A stretch of DNA of 64,000 bases from JANQNX01 sp040217095 (GCA_965229565.1 OZ245888.1:2418001-2482000), one strand, 5' to 3'. Positions 53,520 through 63,403 are shown, counted from the first letter of the stretch. Numbers and translations: made by a program. The notes: a model not told the origin generated them from the letters alone.

Positions 53520-54487
53520 AAGTGCCGCCAGCCGGCAGCATCCAGAGCCAGGTCTTCTCCATCCCTGTTCTTTAATAGCAATTGGCTATCGACAGCTGTT
53601 ACCCTGCCTATCCTTGTAATTGGACACAACTTGTTAAGCTCTTCGAGCATACTTGCCGACGTATCTTCCGGTAAGGTAAAACACAGTTCGTAATCATCGC
53701 CACCTGTTAATGCCAGTTCCAGTGCCTCGTCCTGCTTCAGCGCTTGCAGGCTGTTCGAATAAGGCAATTTTTCTACTTCCAGTTCCGCACCCACTGCGCT
53801 GGCACTGAGTATGTGCATGAGGTCGGATTGCAGACCATCTGAAATATCGATACAGCTTGTTGCCAGCGAGCGTAAACGTTTTCCGGTGTCCACGCGCGCC
53901 TCGGGCCGGTATAAACGATTCATTTCTTCCGATGATGGCGTAGACCATTTGCCTGGTTCAAGAATAGACTTGAGGGCATAGGCAGCACCGCCCAGCGTAC
54001 CAGTAACATAAATAACATCGCCTGCGTGAGCGCCGGCCCGCGTTAGTATCGCTCTTTGTAAGCCCGCTGTTCCCGGCACCAGACCCTGTAATTGCACGGT
54101 TACCGATAACGGTCCACGACAGAGGTCACCACCAACAAGAGACAGCTGGTATTGGGTTGCCAGTTGCTGCAAGCCATTAGTGAAGGACTCAAACCACTCC
54201 GGATCATATTGCGGCACGGTTAATGACAGGGTTATCCAGCGAGGTTCCGCGCCCATGGCCGCCATGTCGCTGAGATTGACAGCCAGTGCCTTGTAAGCAA
54301 TGTCTGAGGGTTTAGTCTGTTCCGGAAAGTGTACACCGTTAACCAGCGTGTCCATGCACAACACCAGCTGCTGGTCTGAAGGAATAGTTATGACGGCGGC
54401 ATCATCACCAATGCCCAGAATAACGTCACCGGACGCATCCTCATCCAGGCGTTGAAAATAATGCCGAATTATCTCAAATTCGTTCAC
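53516..54487 (-). CDS. thiL: Thiamine-monophosphate kinase
   Basis: A 323-residue AIR-synthase-related kinase. The N-terminal ILGIGDDAAVI, the substrate-metal segment DTLVNGVHFP, and GGDLCRGPLSVTVQ with GGDDYELCFTL are all present. It makes thiamine diphosphate from thiamine monophosphate. It is last in the riboflavin/nusB operon, 29 bp after nusB, the common nusB-thiL order. Confidence 0.96.
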   Translation of the reverse strand: MNEFEIIRHYFQRLDEDASGDVILGIGDDAAVITIPSDQQLVLCMDTLVNGVHFPEQTKPSDIAYKALAVNLSDMAAMGAEPRWITLSLTVPQYDPEWFESFTNGLQQLATQYQLSLVGGDLCRGPLSVTVQLQGLVPGTAGLQRAILTRAGAHAGDVIYVTGTLGGAAYALKSILEPGKWSTPSSEEMNRLYRPEARVDTGKRLRSLATSCIDISDGLQSDLMHILSASAVGAELEVEKLPYSNSLQALKQDEALELALTGGDDYELCFTLPEDTSASMLEELNKLCPITRIGRVTAVDSQLLLKNRDGEDLALDAAGWRHF

Positions 54488-54516
54488 AATCCTGGCAAAT
54501 TCATTTACGTGCCACG

Positions 54517-54975
54517 CTAGACGCTTTGTTGCATCTCGACACTGCGCAGCTGGTGAGCGAGTTTATCCATAACACCGTTGATGTACTTGTGTGAATCCTC
54601 GGCACCGAAGGTCTTGGCCAATTCGATCGATTCGTTCACCACTACCCGGTAAGGCAGTTCAATATGATGCTCAAGTTCATAGCTGCCAATCAGCAATATG
54701 GCTCGTTCGATTGCATCCAGTTCGTCCAGTGAACGATCAAGCAGTCCAGAAAAATGCGTTTCAAGTTCATCCTTGTGCTTGATCACACCAAGGAACAGGT
54801 CCTTGAAGTAGGCAACATCAGTCCTGGCCAATGTATGTGCGTCATGCTCAAATTCGCCGAGGATATCCGAGGCCTCTTTGCTGGTTAACAACCATTGATA
54901 GATGGCCTGCACCGTTTTGCTTCTTGCCTTGACACGCGCCCGTTTGCTGATTGCCGGTTGTCCAGTGTCCATCAT
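54517..54975 (-). CDS. nusB: Transcription antitermination protein NusB
   Basis: A 152-residue all-helical protein with RARVKARSKTVQAIYQWLL near the start and LPYRVVVNESIELAKTFGAE near the end, both NusB signatures. It binds boxA RNA with NusE in rRNA antitermination. It overlaps ribH by 4 nt (ATGA). Confidence 0.95.
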   Translation of the reverse strand: MMDTGQPAISKRARVKARSKTVQAIYQWLLTSKEASDILGEFEHDAHTLARTDVAYFKDLFLGVIKHKDELETHFSGLLDRSLDELDAIERAILLIGSYELEHHIELPYRVVVNESIELAKTFGAEDSHKYINGVMDKLAHQLRSVEMQQSV

Positions 54976-55448
54976 TGCACCTGGCGCAATACGCCAATCA
55001 TTTCCAGGGCCGCGGCAGCAGACTCTGATCCCTTGTTACTTTCTTCGTCACCGGCACGGTCCAGTGCCTGTTCCGCATTATCTACCGTCAACACACCAAA
55101 AATTACCGGCACACCATAATCGATAGCCAATTGTGCAATTCCATGTGCACATTCGTTACAAATGTAATCAAAGTGTGGCGTTTCACCGCGGATTACTGCA
55201 CCCAGGGTGATCACCGCATCGTAGTTTTTTGTATCCAGCAAGGCCTGCACCGCAACCGGTATCTCGAATGCGCCCGGCACCTTGACCGTGACAATATCTT
55301 CAGCAGCAATGTTGTGCTGTTGCAATGTCTGCATGGCACCGTCATAGAGTTTATCGACGACAAAGTTGTTGAAGCGACTGGCAACTATTGCAATGCGCGC
55401 AGCACTATCCAGCGCACCGCGATGTGAAATGATGTGATTATTCGACAT
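54972..55448 (-). CDS. ribH: 6,7-dimethyl-8-ribityllumazine synthase
   Basis: A 158-residue lumazine synthase. It has VASRFNNFVVDKLYDGA, the phosphate-binding GAVIRGETPHFDYIC with catalytic His in this segment, and GVPVIFGVLTVDNAEQALDR. It condenses 5-amino-6-ribitylaminouracil with 3,4-dihydroxybutanone phosphate. It follows ribBX by 16 bp and overlaps nusB. Confidence 0.96.
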   Translation of the reverse strand: MSNNHIISHRGALDSAARIAIVASRFNNFVVDKLYDGAMQTLQQHNIAAEDIVTVKVPGAFEIPVAVQALLDTKNYDAVITLGAVIRGETPHFDYICNECAHGIAQLAIDYGVPVIFGVLTVDNAEQALDRAGDEESNKGSESAAAALEMIGVLRQVQ

Positions 55449-55464
55449 AGATTCTACAGACCTG

Positions 55465-56562
55465 TTACTGCACGTACTCTACCACTTCAAGCCCGAAACC
55501 GGATAGTGCATGTATACGTTTCGGTGCACTTAACACCCGCATCTTGCGCACGCCGAGGTCAGACAGGATTTGCGAACCCAGGCCGATGGTACGCTGGTCC
55601 CAGGACATATTGTTGGAGCGTTGTGGTTGCTTCTGGTTGGTTTTATAGGATTCAATCTGTTGTATCAATTCGATTGGCTCAAACTGGTCGCACAGGATTA
55701 CCAGGACGCCACTTTCTTCCTCGGCCATGCGTTTCAGAATGTCGTTGATGGGCCAACCCCTGTCACTGGCGATGCTGCCGGTGAGATCCGAGATAGGGTT
55801 TTCCAGGTGCACACGTACCAGCGTCGGGGTTTCAGGGTCAATGCGGCCCTTGACCATGGCGAAGTGCAAATTCTTTTCCAGCTTGTCCTGGTAAGCATGC
55901 AGTACAAATTCCCCGTACTCGGTGGGCAAATGACATTCATTCATGTGTTCCACCGTTTTTTCATTTTCAATGCGGTACTTGATCAAATCCGCAATAGTGC
56001 CGATCTTGAGTTGGTGTTCCTCGGCAAATTTTTCGAGATCGGGACGACGGGCCATGGAACCATCATCATTCAGTATCTCAACGATCACGGCTGCCTCGGT
56101 CAGCCCGGCTAGTCTTGCCAGGTCGCAACCGGCCTCGGTGTGCCCGGCCCGCGATAACACGCCACCAGGTTGGGCCATTAATGGAAAAACATGTCCGGGT
56201 TGTACCAGGTCAGCGGGTTTCGCGTCCGCTGCCACTGCTTTTTTTATGGTTAAGGCCCGGTCGGCAGCAGAGATACCCGTCGTGACACCCTCGGCCGCTT
56301 CTATCGAGACGGTAAAGTTAGTCGTGAAATTGGCATTGGTATGGCTGGCCATCAATGGCAGGTTCAACCTGCGACAGTGATCGCCGGTCAGCGTCAGGCA
56401 GATCAGGCCGCGGCCAAAACGTGCCATGAAGTTGATATCCTCGGAACGCACGCTCTCCGCAGCAATAACAAGGTCTCCCTCGTTCTCCCTGTCCTCGTCA
56501 TCCATCAGGATCACCATGCGGCCCTGGCGTATGTCTTCGATTATTTCTTCCGTTGTGTTCAT
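55465..56562 (-). CDS. ribB: RibBX: 3,4-DHBP synthase with degenerate GTP cyclohydrolase II domain
   Basis: A 365-residue protein. Residues 1 to about 200 are an intact RibB domain (MVILMDDEDRENEGDLVIAA, SHTNANFTTNF, GHTEAGCDLARLAGL). The C-terminal half aligns with GTP cyclohydrolase II, but the zinc-binding cysteines are gone: VHSEC reads VHLEN and CDCG reads SDRG. It should make 3,4-dihydroxybutanone phosphate only. This matches the RibBX class known in gammaproteobacteria; a true RibA must lie elsewhere. Confidence 0.93.
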   Translation of the reverse strand: MNTTEEIIEDIRQGRMVILMDDEDRENEGDLVIAAESVRSEDINFMARFGRGLICLTLTGDHCRRLNLPLMASHTNANFTTNFTVSIEAAEGVTTGISAADRALTIKKAVAADAKPADLVQPGHVFPLMAQPGGVLSRAGHTEAGCDLARLAGLTEAAVIVEILNDDGSMARRPDLEKFAEEHQLKIGTIADLIKYRIENEKTVEHMNECHLPTEYGEFVLHAYQDKLEKNLHFAMVKGRIDPETPTLVRVHLENPISDLTGSIASDRGWPINDILKRMAEEESGVLVILCDQFEPIELIQQIESYKTNQKQPQRSNNMSWDQRTIGLGSQILSDLGVRKMRVLSAPKRIHALSGFGLEVVEYVQ

Positions 56563-57158
56563 TCTTTTCTGTCTGCCAGCAACTGTTCCAGGTAGCGCGC
56601 AATCATATCAACTTCTATATTCACACGCGTTCCCGGTTGGTAGTCACTGAATATTGTCTCGTTATAAGTATGCGGGATGATGTTAACTGAAAAAGTATTT
56701 TGCTCAACCTGGTTTACCGTCAGGCTGACGCCATCTACCGTGACAGATCCCTTCCGTGAAATATAGCGAACCAGGGCTTCCGGCACCTCAATATTACAAC
56801 GCCAGGAACGACCCTCGTCGTGCATGCCCCTGATAACACCAATGGCATCAACATGACCACTTACCATGTGTCCATTAATACGGTCAGACAGCTGCATGGC
56901 CTTTTCAAGGTTTACATAGGCGCCCACCTCAAGATCGGCAAAACAGGTAAGCGCCAGTGTTTCGCCTGAAAGATCGGCGGAAAAAGCATTACTGTCTTTC
57001 TCAATGATGGTCAGGCATGCACCGTTCACGGCAATACTGTCACCAACCTGCATGTCATCCAGGTTCAGCGTGCCCGTGTTAAAGACAAAGCGACTATCCA
57101 CACCCATCGGGGTTATCGCCGCGATACTGCCTTTTGCCTCGATAATTCCGGTAAACAT
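56559..57158 (-). CDS. ribE: Riboflavin synthase, alpha subunit
   Basis: A 199-residue protein of two lumazine-binding domains: MFTGIIEAKGSI with VNGACLTIIE in the first, and GHMVSGHVDAIG with VDGVSLTVNQV in the second. It joins two lumazines to form riboflavin. Its stop overlaps ribBX by 4 nt and its start shares a base with the ribD stop. Confidence 0.95.
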   Translation of the reverse strand: MFTGIIEAKGSIAAITPMGVDSRFVFNTGTLNLDDMQVGDSIAVNGACLTIIEKDSNAFSADLSGETLALTCFADLEVGAYVNLEKAMQLSDRINGHMVSGHVDAIGVIRGMHDEGRSWRCNIEVPEALVRYISRKGSVTVDGVSLTVNQVEQNTFSVNIIPHTYNETIFSDYQPGTRVNIEVDMIARYLEQLLADRKE

Positions 57159-58246
57159 CAGTCCTGCTTTCCAGGTTTATAAGTTAAGCGTACATCGCTA
57201 CCCAGTTGCCGCACATCGAGCAATGTTAACTTGATGGCAGCATCCATTTCAGTAATGCCTGTCAGGTTCACCAGTGGATTAGCGTCGCTGCCAAGCAGGC
57301 TGGGCGCAACATACACGATAAATTCATCCACCAGGCCCGCGTCAAGTAATGCAGCCAGCAGGTTACTACCTGCCTCGACCATCACCTCGTTGATCTCATA
57401 ATTTTTTGCCAGGTGGCTGAACACGCTATACAACCAGCTGCCATCTTCGGCAAGGTAAACCACATCCACGTTTTCACCTGCAAAAGCAGTTTCTTTATCA
57501 CTGGCTGTATAAATGACTGTCTTGCCATCCAATTGCAACAGCCTGGCATCGGTCGGCATCTTCAACTGCCTGTCGAGTACTACCCGTAAAGGCTGGCGAC
57601 AGTCAATATCTACATCCCTGACCGTCAGGGACGGATCGTCGGCAATCACCGTATCGACACTGGTCAGGATGGCACCACTTTTTGCACGCAGATAATGCAC
57701 ATTCCTGCGCGAGATATCCGAACTGATCCACTGGCTTTTACCATTGGCCAATGCCGTCCGTCCGTCCACGCTCATTGCCATCTTGCATCGTGTATACGGC
57801 AAACCCTGTTCCATGCGCTTGCAAAACCCCGGGTTGAGTTTCCTTGCCTCTGCTTCCAAAAGTCCAACCCGGATATTGATCCCGGCGTCATCCAGTATTT
57901 TTATTCCGCTTCCGGCGACGCGCGGATTGGGATCCGGCATTGCGATCATGGCCTCGGCAATGCCTGCTTCTATCAACGCGTTTGCACAAGGGGGCGTTCG
58001 TCCCTGGTGTGAACAGGGCTCAAGCGTGAGATAAACCCGACTGCCTTTAATATCACCGGCTTTGGCCATGGCATTGACCTCGGCATGGGCCTCGCCAGTG
58101 ACTTCGTGCCAACCCTCGCCGAGAACCCGGTCGCCGCGGGTAATTACACAACCGACTCGTGGATTAGGATGGCAGGTATAACGCCCGCGCCAGGCAAGTT
58201 GTATAGCGCGGGACATAAATTGATAATCGATGGGCGCCCACGTCAA
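57158..58246 (-). CDS. ribD: Riboflavin biosynthesis deaminase/reductase RibD
   Basis: A 362-residue bifunctional enzyme. The N-terminal deaminase zinc site is AHAEVNAM with PCSHQGRTPPCANAL. The C-terminal reductase domain has KMAMSVDGRTALANGKSQWI and EAGSNLLAALLDAGLVDE. It does steps two and three of riboflavin synthesis. It overlaps nrdR by 4 nt. Confidence 0.96.
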   Translation of the reverse strand: MTWAPIDYQFMSRAIQLAWRGRYTCHPNPRVGCVITRGDRVLGEGWHEVTGEAHAEVNAMAKAGDIKGSRVYLTLEPCSHQGRTPPCANALIEAGIAEAMIAMPDPNPRVAGSGIKILDDAGINIRVGLLEAEARKLNPGFCKRMEQGLPYTRCKMAMSVDGRTALANGKSQWISSDISRRNVHYLRAKSGAILTSVDTVIADDPSLTVRDVDIDCRQPLRVVLDRQLKMPTDARLLQLDGKTVIYTASDKETAFAGENVDVVYLAEDGSWLYSVFSHLAKNYEINEVMVEAGSNLLAALLDAGLVDEFIVYVAPSLLGSDANPLVNLTGITEMDAAIKLTLLDVRQLGSDVRLTYKPGKQD

Positions 58247-58758
58247 TTCTCTTCACCGTCTTCAGATGGCAACAGGTCCAACTGGCTCTTGCGTAATTCC
58301 GGGGGCAGTTCATGTTCAAGCCTTTCGATCTCGTCGAGGAACGCGCGCACATCTTCAAAGCTTCGATAGACAGAGGCAAAACGTACATAGGCCACCTGGT
58401 CTATGGCACGTAACTGCTCCATGACCCAGTTACCAATGGTCATGGACTCGATTTCACGATCGCCGGTTGCACGCAGGTTGTGCATGATGTTGGAAACTGC
58501 AATATCAATCCGTTCCGTTTCTACCGGTCTTTTTTCCAGCGCACGCTGGATGCCGCCGCGGAGCTTTTCTTCCTTGAACGGTTCGCGTCGGCCATCCGAT
58601 TTAATGATGCGCGGGAAGTTGAGTTCTGCCGATTCGTAGGTGGTGAAGCGCTCCGAGCACTTATTGCACTCGCGACGACGTCGAATCTGGTTGCCCTCGC
58701 CTACCAGTCTCGAATCTATCACCCGCGTATCCGGGTCAGAACAAAAAGGACATCTCAT
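58243..58758 (-). CDS. nrdR: Transcriptional regulator NrdR
   Basis: A 171-residue repressor. The N-terminal zinc ribbon has MRCPFCSDPDTRVIDSR with RRRRECNKCSERFTTYE. The ATP-cone follows (FPRIIKSDGRREPFKEEKLR). It represses ribonucleotide reductase genes in response to ATP/dATP. It heads the rib operon, a conserved gammaproteobacterial position. A hairpin ends glyA upstream of it. Confidence 0.97.
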   Translation of the reverse strand: MRCPFCSDPDTRVIDSRLVGEGNQIRRRRECNKCSERFTTYESAELNFPRIIKSDGRREPFKEEKLRGGIQRALEKRPVETERIDIAVSNIMHNLRATGDREIESMTIGNWVMEQLRAIDQVAYVRFASVYRSFEDVRAFLDEIERLEHELPPELRKSQLDLLPSEDGEEN

Positions 58759-58779
58759 TGGTTAATTTTTCTGTTTCTC

Positions 58780-58816
58780 AAATAAAAATAAGGGATTGCT
58801 GTTAACAATCCCTTAT
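58780..58816 (-). terminator. Intrinsic terminator of glyA
   Basis: An 11-bp stem ATAAGGGATTG/CAATCCCTTAT with a 7-nt loop is followed on the minus strand by TTTTATTT. It sits between glyA and nrdR, so the rib operon probably has its own promoter. Confidence 0.8.
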
Positions 58817-58842
58817 AAATATACACCGTCTGCAGGCGTGAA

Positions 58843-60117
58843 TTAACGCAAATCTTCGTTAAATTCGTACAGCGGACGTTTTTTACAAAGTTCCAGAACC
58901 TCGCCCTTAACACGCTCAATTACGGATTCGTCACCCATGTTATCCATGATGTCGCAGATCCAGTCAGCTACCTGGATGGAATCTTTCTCATTAAAGCCAC
59001 GTGTGGTAATTGACGGCGTACCTATACGTATTCCACTGGTAACGAAAGGCGATTGCGGGTCATTTGGCACGGCGTTCTTGTTAACGGTAATGTTAGCGCG
59101 GCCCAGGGCAGCATCCACTTCCTTACCGGTCAGGCCTTTTTCAACCATGTCGACCAGGAACAGGTGGTTCTTGGTACCACCGGAGACAATATTAAGACCG
59201 CGCTCGACGAAACGGTCGGCCATGGCACTGGCGTTCTTCTTGACCTGTTGAATGTAGGTCTTGAATTCCGGTTGCATGGCTTCCTTGAAGGCAACTGCCT
59301 TGGCGGCAATCACGTGCATCAAGGGACCTCCCTGGTAGGCAGGGAAGACCATGAAGTTAATCTTCTTTTCCATTTCTTCATTCGGACGTCCGCCCATAAT
59401 CAAACCTGAACGTGGTCCACGCAGGGTTTTATGGGTAGTGGTAGTAATGACATCGGCAATGCCAACCGGGGAAGGATATTCGTCCACTGCAACCAGGCCG
59501 GAAATATGCGCGATATCGGCCATCAGGATGGCACCGATCTTGTCGGCAATATCACGGAAACGCTGCCAGTCGAGGATCTGGGAGTAGGCAGAAAAACCGG
59601 TAATAATCAGCTTGGGTTTATGTTCCAGCGCCATCTTTTCAGCGGCGTCATAATCAATCTCGCCGGTATTGGTATCCAGACCATATTGAACTGCGTTATA
59701 AATCCGACCCGATACGTTCACGCTGGCACCGTGAGTCAAGTGGCCACCGTGCGCCAGGCTCATTCCCATGATGGTATCACCCGGTTCCAGCAGTGCATGG
59801 TAAACGGCACCGTTGGCCTGTGAGCCGGAGTGCGGCTGCACGTTTGCCCAGGCGGCACCAAATAATTCCTTGGCGCGATCAATAGCAAGCTGCTCTGCAA
59901 CGTCGACATACTCACAACCACCGTAGTAGCGTTTGCCTGGATAACCTTCGGCATACTTGTTAGTCAGTACGGAACCCTGGCATTCCAGCACTCTTGGGCT
60001 GGCCATGTTTTCCGAGGCTATCAATTCAATATGCTCTTCCTGTCGACGACGCTCACCTTCCATTGCGGCGAACAACTCGTCGTCGAACCCTTTGACAGTA
60101 GTATCTTTAGTAAACAT
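58843..60117 (-). CDS. glyA: Serine hydroxymethyltransferase
   Basis: 424 residues from ATG 60117 (MFTKDTTVKGFDDELF), with GAGG at 6-nt spacing; the frame extends 4 codons further but lacks a ribosome site. The PLP lysine is in VITTTTHKTLRGPRSG. It interconverts serine and glycine with tetrahydrofolate, the main one-carbon supply and, with XoxF, a possible methylotrophy link. It is a single-gene unit with a terminator. Confidence 0.96.
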   Translation of the reverse strand: MFTKDTTVKGFDDELFAAMEGERRRQEEHIELIASENMASPRVLECQGSVLTNKYAEGYPGKRYYGGCEYVDVAEQLAIDRAKELFGAAWANVQPHSGSQANGAVYHALLEPGDTIMGMSLAHGGHLTHGASVNVSGRIYNAVQYGLDTNTGEIDYDAAEKMALEHKPKLIITGFSAYSQILDWQRFRDIADKIGAILMADIAHISGLVAVDEYPSPVGIADVITTTTHKTLRGPRSGLIMGGRPNEEMEKKINFMVFPAYQGGPLMHVIAAKAVAFKEAMQPEFKTYIQQVKKNASAMADRFVERGLNIVSGGTKNHLFLVDMVEKGLTGKEVDAALGRANITVNKNAVPNDPQSPFVTSGIRIGTPSITTRGFNEKDSIQVADWICDIMDNMGDESVIERVKGEVLELCKKRPLYEFNEDLR

Positions 60118-60507
60118 AGTTTTCCTCAATAATTGTTATGACAGTACGAATTCTTTGTTACGACAGCTTGCAACGAGTAAAAACAGAAAATCAGTGAATT
60201 TATGCATGAACGCCTGCGCCGAGTGATGTCCGATTCGCAAAGGCGAAAATCTTATCAAATGCTGGTCGCCATTGCATATTCATACAGTGGCAGCGCGACT
60301 ATACCCTGCTTTATCCTTGTCATGGACTTAAGCCCATGAATTTCTTTGATTTTTCTATACCCAGATTATAACCGGAAACCGGCCCGGGGATGAAGAAATT
60401 TCCGGCGCGGCCGATACAGCGATCAAGTCATTTGCCTGGTAGCGGCCGTGATCCCGCTGCCGGCATGATATTCCCTTAAAAAGCTAATGAAAACATAAGG
60501 ATAGAAC
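60118..60507. other. Intergenic region between glyA and cyaA
   Basis: This 390-bp divergent region carries a promoter candidate for cyaA (60345-60373). On the glyA side no riboswitch core or strong promoter is recognised. A short dyad CATGG/CCATG (60321-60337) surrounds CTTAAG. Nothing else is evident. Confidence 0.4.
60345..60373 (+). promoter_or_regulatory. Probable sigma-70 promoter of cyaA
   Basis: TTTGAT (60345-60350) and TATAAC (60368-60373) are 17 nt apart, about 130 nt ahead of the cyaA start. Confidence 0.4.
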
Positions 60508-63336
60508 ATGTCAGCGAATCTTCAGTCAGAACAGGCCCCGGACCTTAACAGCATCAAGCGCCGTTTCATGAACCTGAATCGCCAGCGCCTGGAATTAACC
60601 GTGGATTTGCTGGAAGACCGACAACGCATGTTCATCGACGCTTTGCCACTGCTGTTCCATGAAAACAACGAGGGTCTGCCCGGGTACCTGGGTGAAGACA
60701 CGCCCTCCGGGATTTGCGAATACAGCGTTGAGAAAAAAAGTATCGCCGCAGCACAATCCCTGTTCAAGGATTACGAGGTATGCCGCCGTGCCAGGCGCAT
60801 GATGGAGATACAGGGTCTTTATTTCATGGGCAGTAGCGGTTCCATTGCCTTTAACCGTCATTCCGATTTTGATGTCTGGTTATTACATGCCGCCTCGCTA
60901 TCGGCTGAACGTATCGACCTGATACAACAGAAGGCACATGCCATAGAAAAATGGGCCGAGGAGGAATTGCGCCTCGAGGTCCACTTCTTCATCTTCTCCG
61001 CAGAGGAATTCAAACAGGGTAAACAACAGGGCCTGTCCTCCGAGAGTAGTGGCTCGGCACAACACTACCTGCTGCTGGACGAGTTCTACCGATCCAGCCT
61101 GTTGATCGCGGGCAAGATACCCGCATGGTGGCTGGTACCACCCGGCGAGGAGCGCCACTACGACGAATACCTGCAAGGACTGATTGAGCAGAACGTCATT
61201 GATGCAGAAGACTACCTCGACTTTGGTTCCGTCGCGGATATTCCTCCATCAGAATTTTTTGGCGCGGCAGTATGGCAACTCTACAAGAGTATTAACTCGC
61301 CCTATAAATCACTGATGAAATTACTGCTGATGGAGGTATATGCCAGCGAGTTCCCGCAGATACTGGTACTCAGCATGAAGTTCAAGGAGTCTGTCTACGG
61401 TGGCGTCAAGGAAATCAATCAACTTGATCCCTATGTGATGATGTACCAGCGCATCGAGGAATACCTCATGGCGCATAATCAAAGCGAGCGACTGGAACTG
61501 TTCCGGCAATGCTTCTACATCAAGATAAACGAACCGCTGGGCAACCAGGTTCGTAAAAAAAGCTGGCGCCGCGACCTGTTCAGTAACATGACACTGGAAT
61601 GGGGATGGCAGCAGGAACAATTCCTGCTCATGGACACGCGCAAGGAATGGCCCATCGATGAGATCTCACAGCAACGCAACCGCTTGATGAACGCACTCAA
61701 GGAAAGCTATCGTTTCCTGTCTGCCTTCGCTCGCCAGAATACCGAGGTATCACTGGTACGGCAGAATGACCTGAACATCCTTGGCAGAAAACTATACGCC
61801 GCGTTCGAGAAAAAGGCTGGCAAGATCGACATCATAAACCGTGACAATGAAACCAGCCTGAATATCTCTACCGTCACCGTGCAACAACGCAAAAGCCAGT
61901 CTGGTCAGGATGTCTGGCAACTGTTCCAGTACCGCCGGGATAACGAGGATACACAAACAAGGCCTATCAAGCGGGCACAGAGTGTCATGGAGATTATCGC
62001 CTGGGCCTACTTTAACAAGATCATTGACTCGCACTCGGCGTTTTCACTGTTCTGCAACGAAGAACTTACGGTAAAGGAACTGCGTGCCATCCTGCAGGCC
62101 CTGGAGGAAGAATTCCCAAATCGAAAACTGCACGAGGCCGATTTCAATGACCTGAGCCACCCTGCCCGTATCGTGCATGCCTGCCTGTTCGTTAACGTGG
62201 GGCACATCCCGAAGATAGTAGCCGGTGAATCGGTCAGCCATGTATCCAGTTTGCGTGACAACGTCTTGAGTTACGGCGCGAAACATCAAAACCTGGCTGT
62301 CAGTTTCGATTTACTGATTTCGACGACCTGGGAAGAGCTACTGACATTCCATTTTGATGGTGAAGACGCCCTGCTGGAGTGCATCTGCGAATACACCCGC
62401 TGGTATCCTCTGGCTAACATGCATCGACCACCACAGATCCACGTGTTCAGCTATTCTTCCAGCTATGGTCCCGCCATTACGCGACGCATAGAGGAATTAT
62501 TCCAGGACATCATCGGCAATTACTACCAGCGCGATGTGAATGATCAGCAACGCTACCTGGTCGGCATTGGTGACAGCTTTCACGAGATCTACCACGACAA
62601 CGGCTACTTCAAGCATGGCCTGATAGGGAATAACAGGAACCTGTTGCGCAGCCTGGCACGACCGCATGAATACTTTTGTCCGCTGATATTCGACAAGTAC
62701 ACCGAGGACAACAAGCTATTACAGGCGATTTACAAGCTGAACAGGGAAAACCGCATACAGTTATTCTACAAGGCGCAAAATAACATCGCCCGGATCTACA
62801 TCATCGATGAAAATGGCTCACTGTTTACACAGCAGATCCCTTATTACGATGGCAAGGCATTGATAAAGCATTTTGATCTCTTCTTTCAGTCCTGTATTAA
62901 TCGACGCTTGTTTCTTTCACTCGACAGTACCTATGACGTGGAGAACATTGCCATCGAGTTTTACGCAATTCATGAATCAAAAAACAGGCCTTTCCGTATC
63001 ACGCGCGTAAACAATGATATTGAAGACAACTACGGTGGTTTTTTTGATGTGAAGGTAATCGGCGACCCTGATGACAGGCAACACTCGCTAAGCATCTTCT
63101 GCGAGGACATGGAATTCTCACTGATGGAGCACGGCAACCAACTTTTCAACGTGGTAGCACAATACATTGTCGAACGTCGCGCCAGTGGTGAAACATACCC
63201 GATCTATATCACCGACATCGATGTCTCGCACAGCATGATGGAACAGATACAGGCAAACACGCTACAAACACTACACTACCTTAATTATAAAAAGCGCATC
63301 GAGGATAAACTCAACAAGGCAATCTCTGCCATGTAG
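60508..63336 (+). CDS. cyaA: Class I adenylate cyclase
   Basis: A 942-residue protein of the enterobacterial CyaA class. The N-terminal catalytic region has the nucleotidyltransferase-like GSSGSIAFNRHSDFDVWLLH (about residues 110-130). It contains no membrane segment. It makes cAMP from ATP, normally read by CRP, whose gene is not in the window. AAGG precedes the ATG. It is longer than E. coli CyaA (848), with a regulatory C-terminal half. Confidence 0.94.
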   Translation: MSANLQSEQAPDLNSIKRRFMNLNRQRLELTVDLLEDRQRMFIDALPLLFHENNEGLPGYLGEDTPSGICEYSVEKKSIAAAQSLFKDYEVCRRARRMMEIQGLYFMGSSGSIAFNRHSDFDVWLLHAASLSAERIDLIQQKAHAIEKWAEEELRLEVHFFIFSAEEFKQGKQQGLSSESSGSAQHYLLLDEFYRSSLLIAGKIPAWWLVPPGEERHYDEYLQGLIEQNVIDAEDYLDFGSVADIPPSEFFGAAVWQLYKSINSPYKSLMKLLLMEVYASEFPQILVLSMKFKESVYGGVKEINQLDPYVMMYQRIEEYLMAHNQSERLELFRQCFYIKINEPLGNQVRKKSWRRDLFSNMTLEWGWQQEQFLLMDTRKEWPIDEISQQRNRLMNALKESYRFLSAFARQNTEVSLVRQNDLNILGRKLYAAFEKKAGKIDIINRDNETSLNISTVTVQQRKSQSGQDVWQLFQYRRDNEDTQTRPIKRAQSVMEIIAWAYFNKIIDSHSAFSLFCNEELTVKELRAILQALEEEFPNRKLHEADFNDLSHPARIVHACLFVNVGHIPKIVAGESVSHVSSLRDNVLSYGAKHQNLAVSFDLLISTTWEELLTFHFDGEDALLECICEYTRWYPLANMHRPPQIHVFSYSSSYGPAITRRIEELFQDIIGNYYQRDVNDQQRYLVGIGDSFHEIYHDNGYFKHGLIGNNRNLLRSLARPHEYFCPLIFDKYTEDNKLLQAIYKLNRENRIQLFYKAQNNIARIYIIDENGSLFTQQIPYYDGKALIKHFDLFFQSCINRRLFLSLDSTYDVENIAIEFYAIHESKNRPFRITRVNNDIEDNYGGFFDVKVIGDPDDRQHSLSIFCEDMEFSLMEHGNQLFNVVAQYIVERRASGETYPIYITDIDVSHSMMEQIQANTLQTLHYLNYKKRIEDKLNKAISAM

Positions 63337-63350
63337 CGGACACGACCACG

Positions 63351-63403
63351 GTCTCTGACGTATAATCCTTATTTTTTACCACAGGAAAATACGTGTCAGA
63401 GAC
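63351..63403. promoter_or_regulatory. Dyad spanning the DUF815 gene start
   Basis: GTCTCTGAC (63351-63359) and GTCAGAGAC (63395-63403) are exact inverted arms; the right arm begins at the last base of the GTG start. TATAAT (63361-63366) lies between them. It could be a regulator site or could fold over the ribosome site. Confidence 0.35.

Noticed and set aside
58747..58842. FMN riboswitch upstream of the rib operon
   Set aside because: The gap to glyA is under 100 bp and contains only the glyA terminator; the RFN motif is not present.
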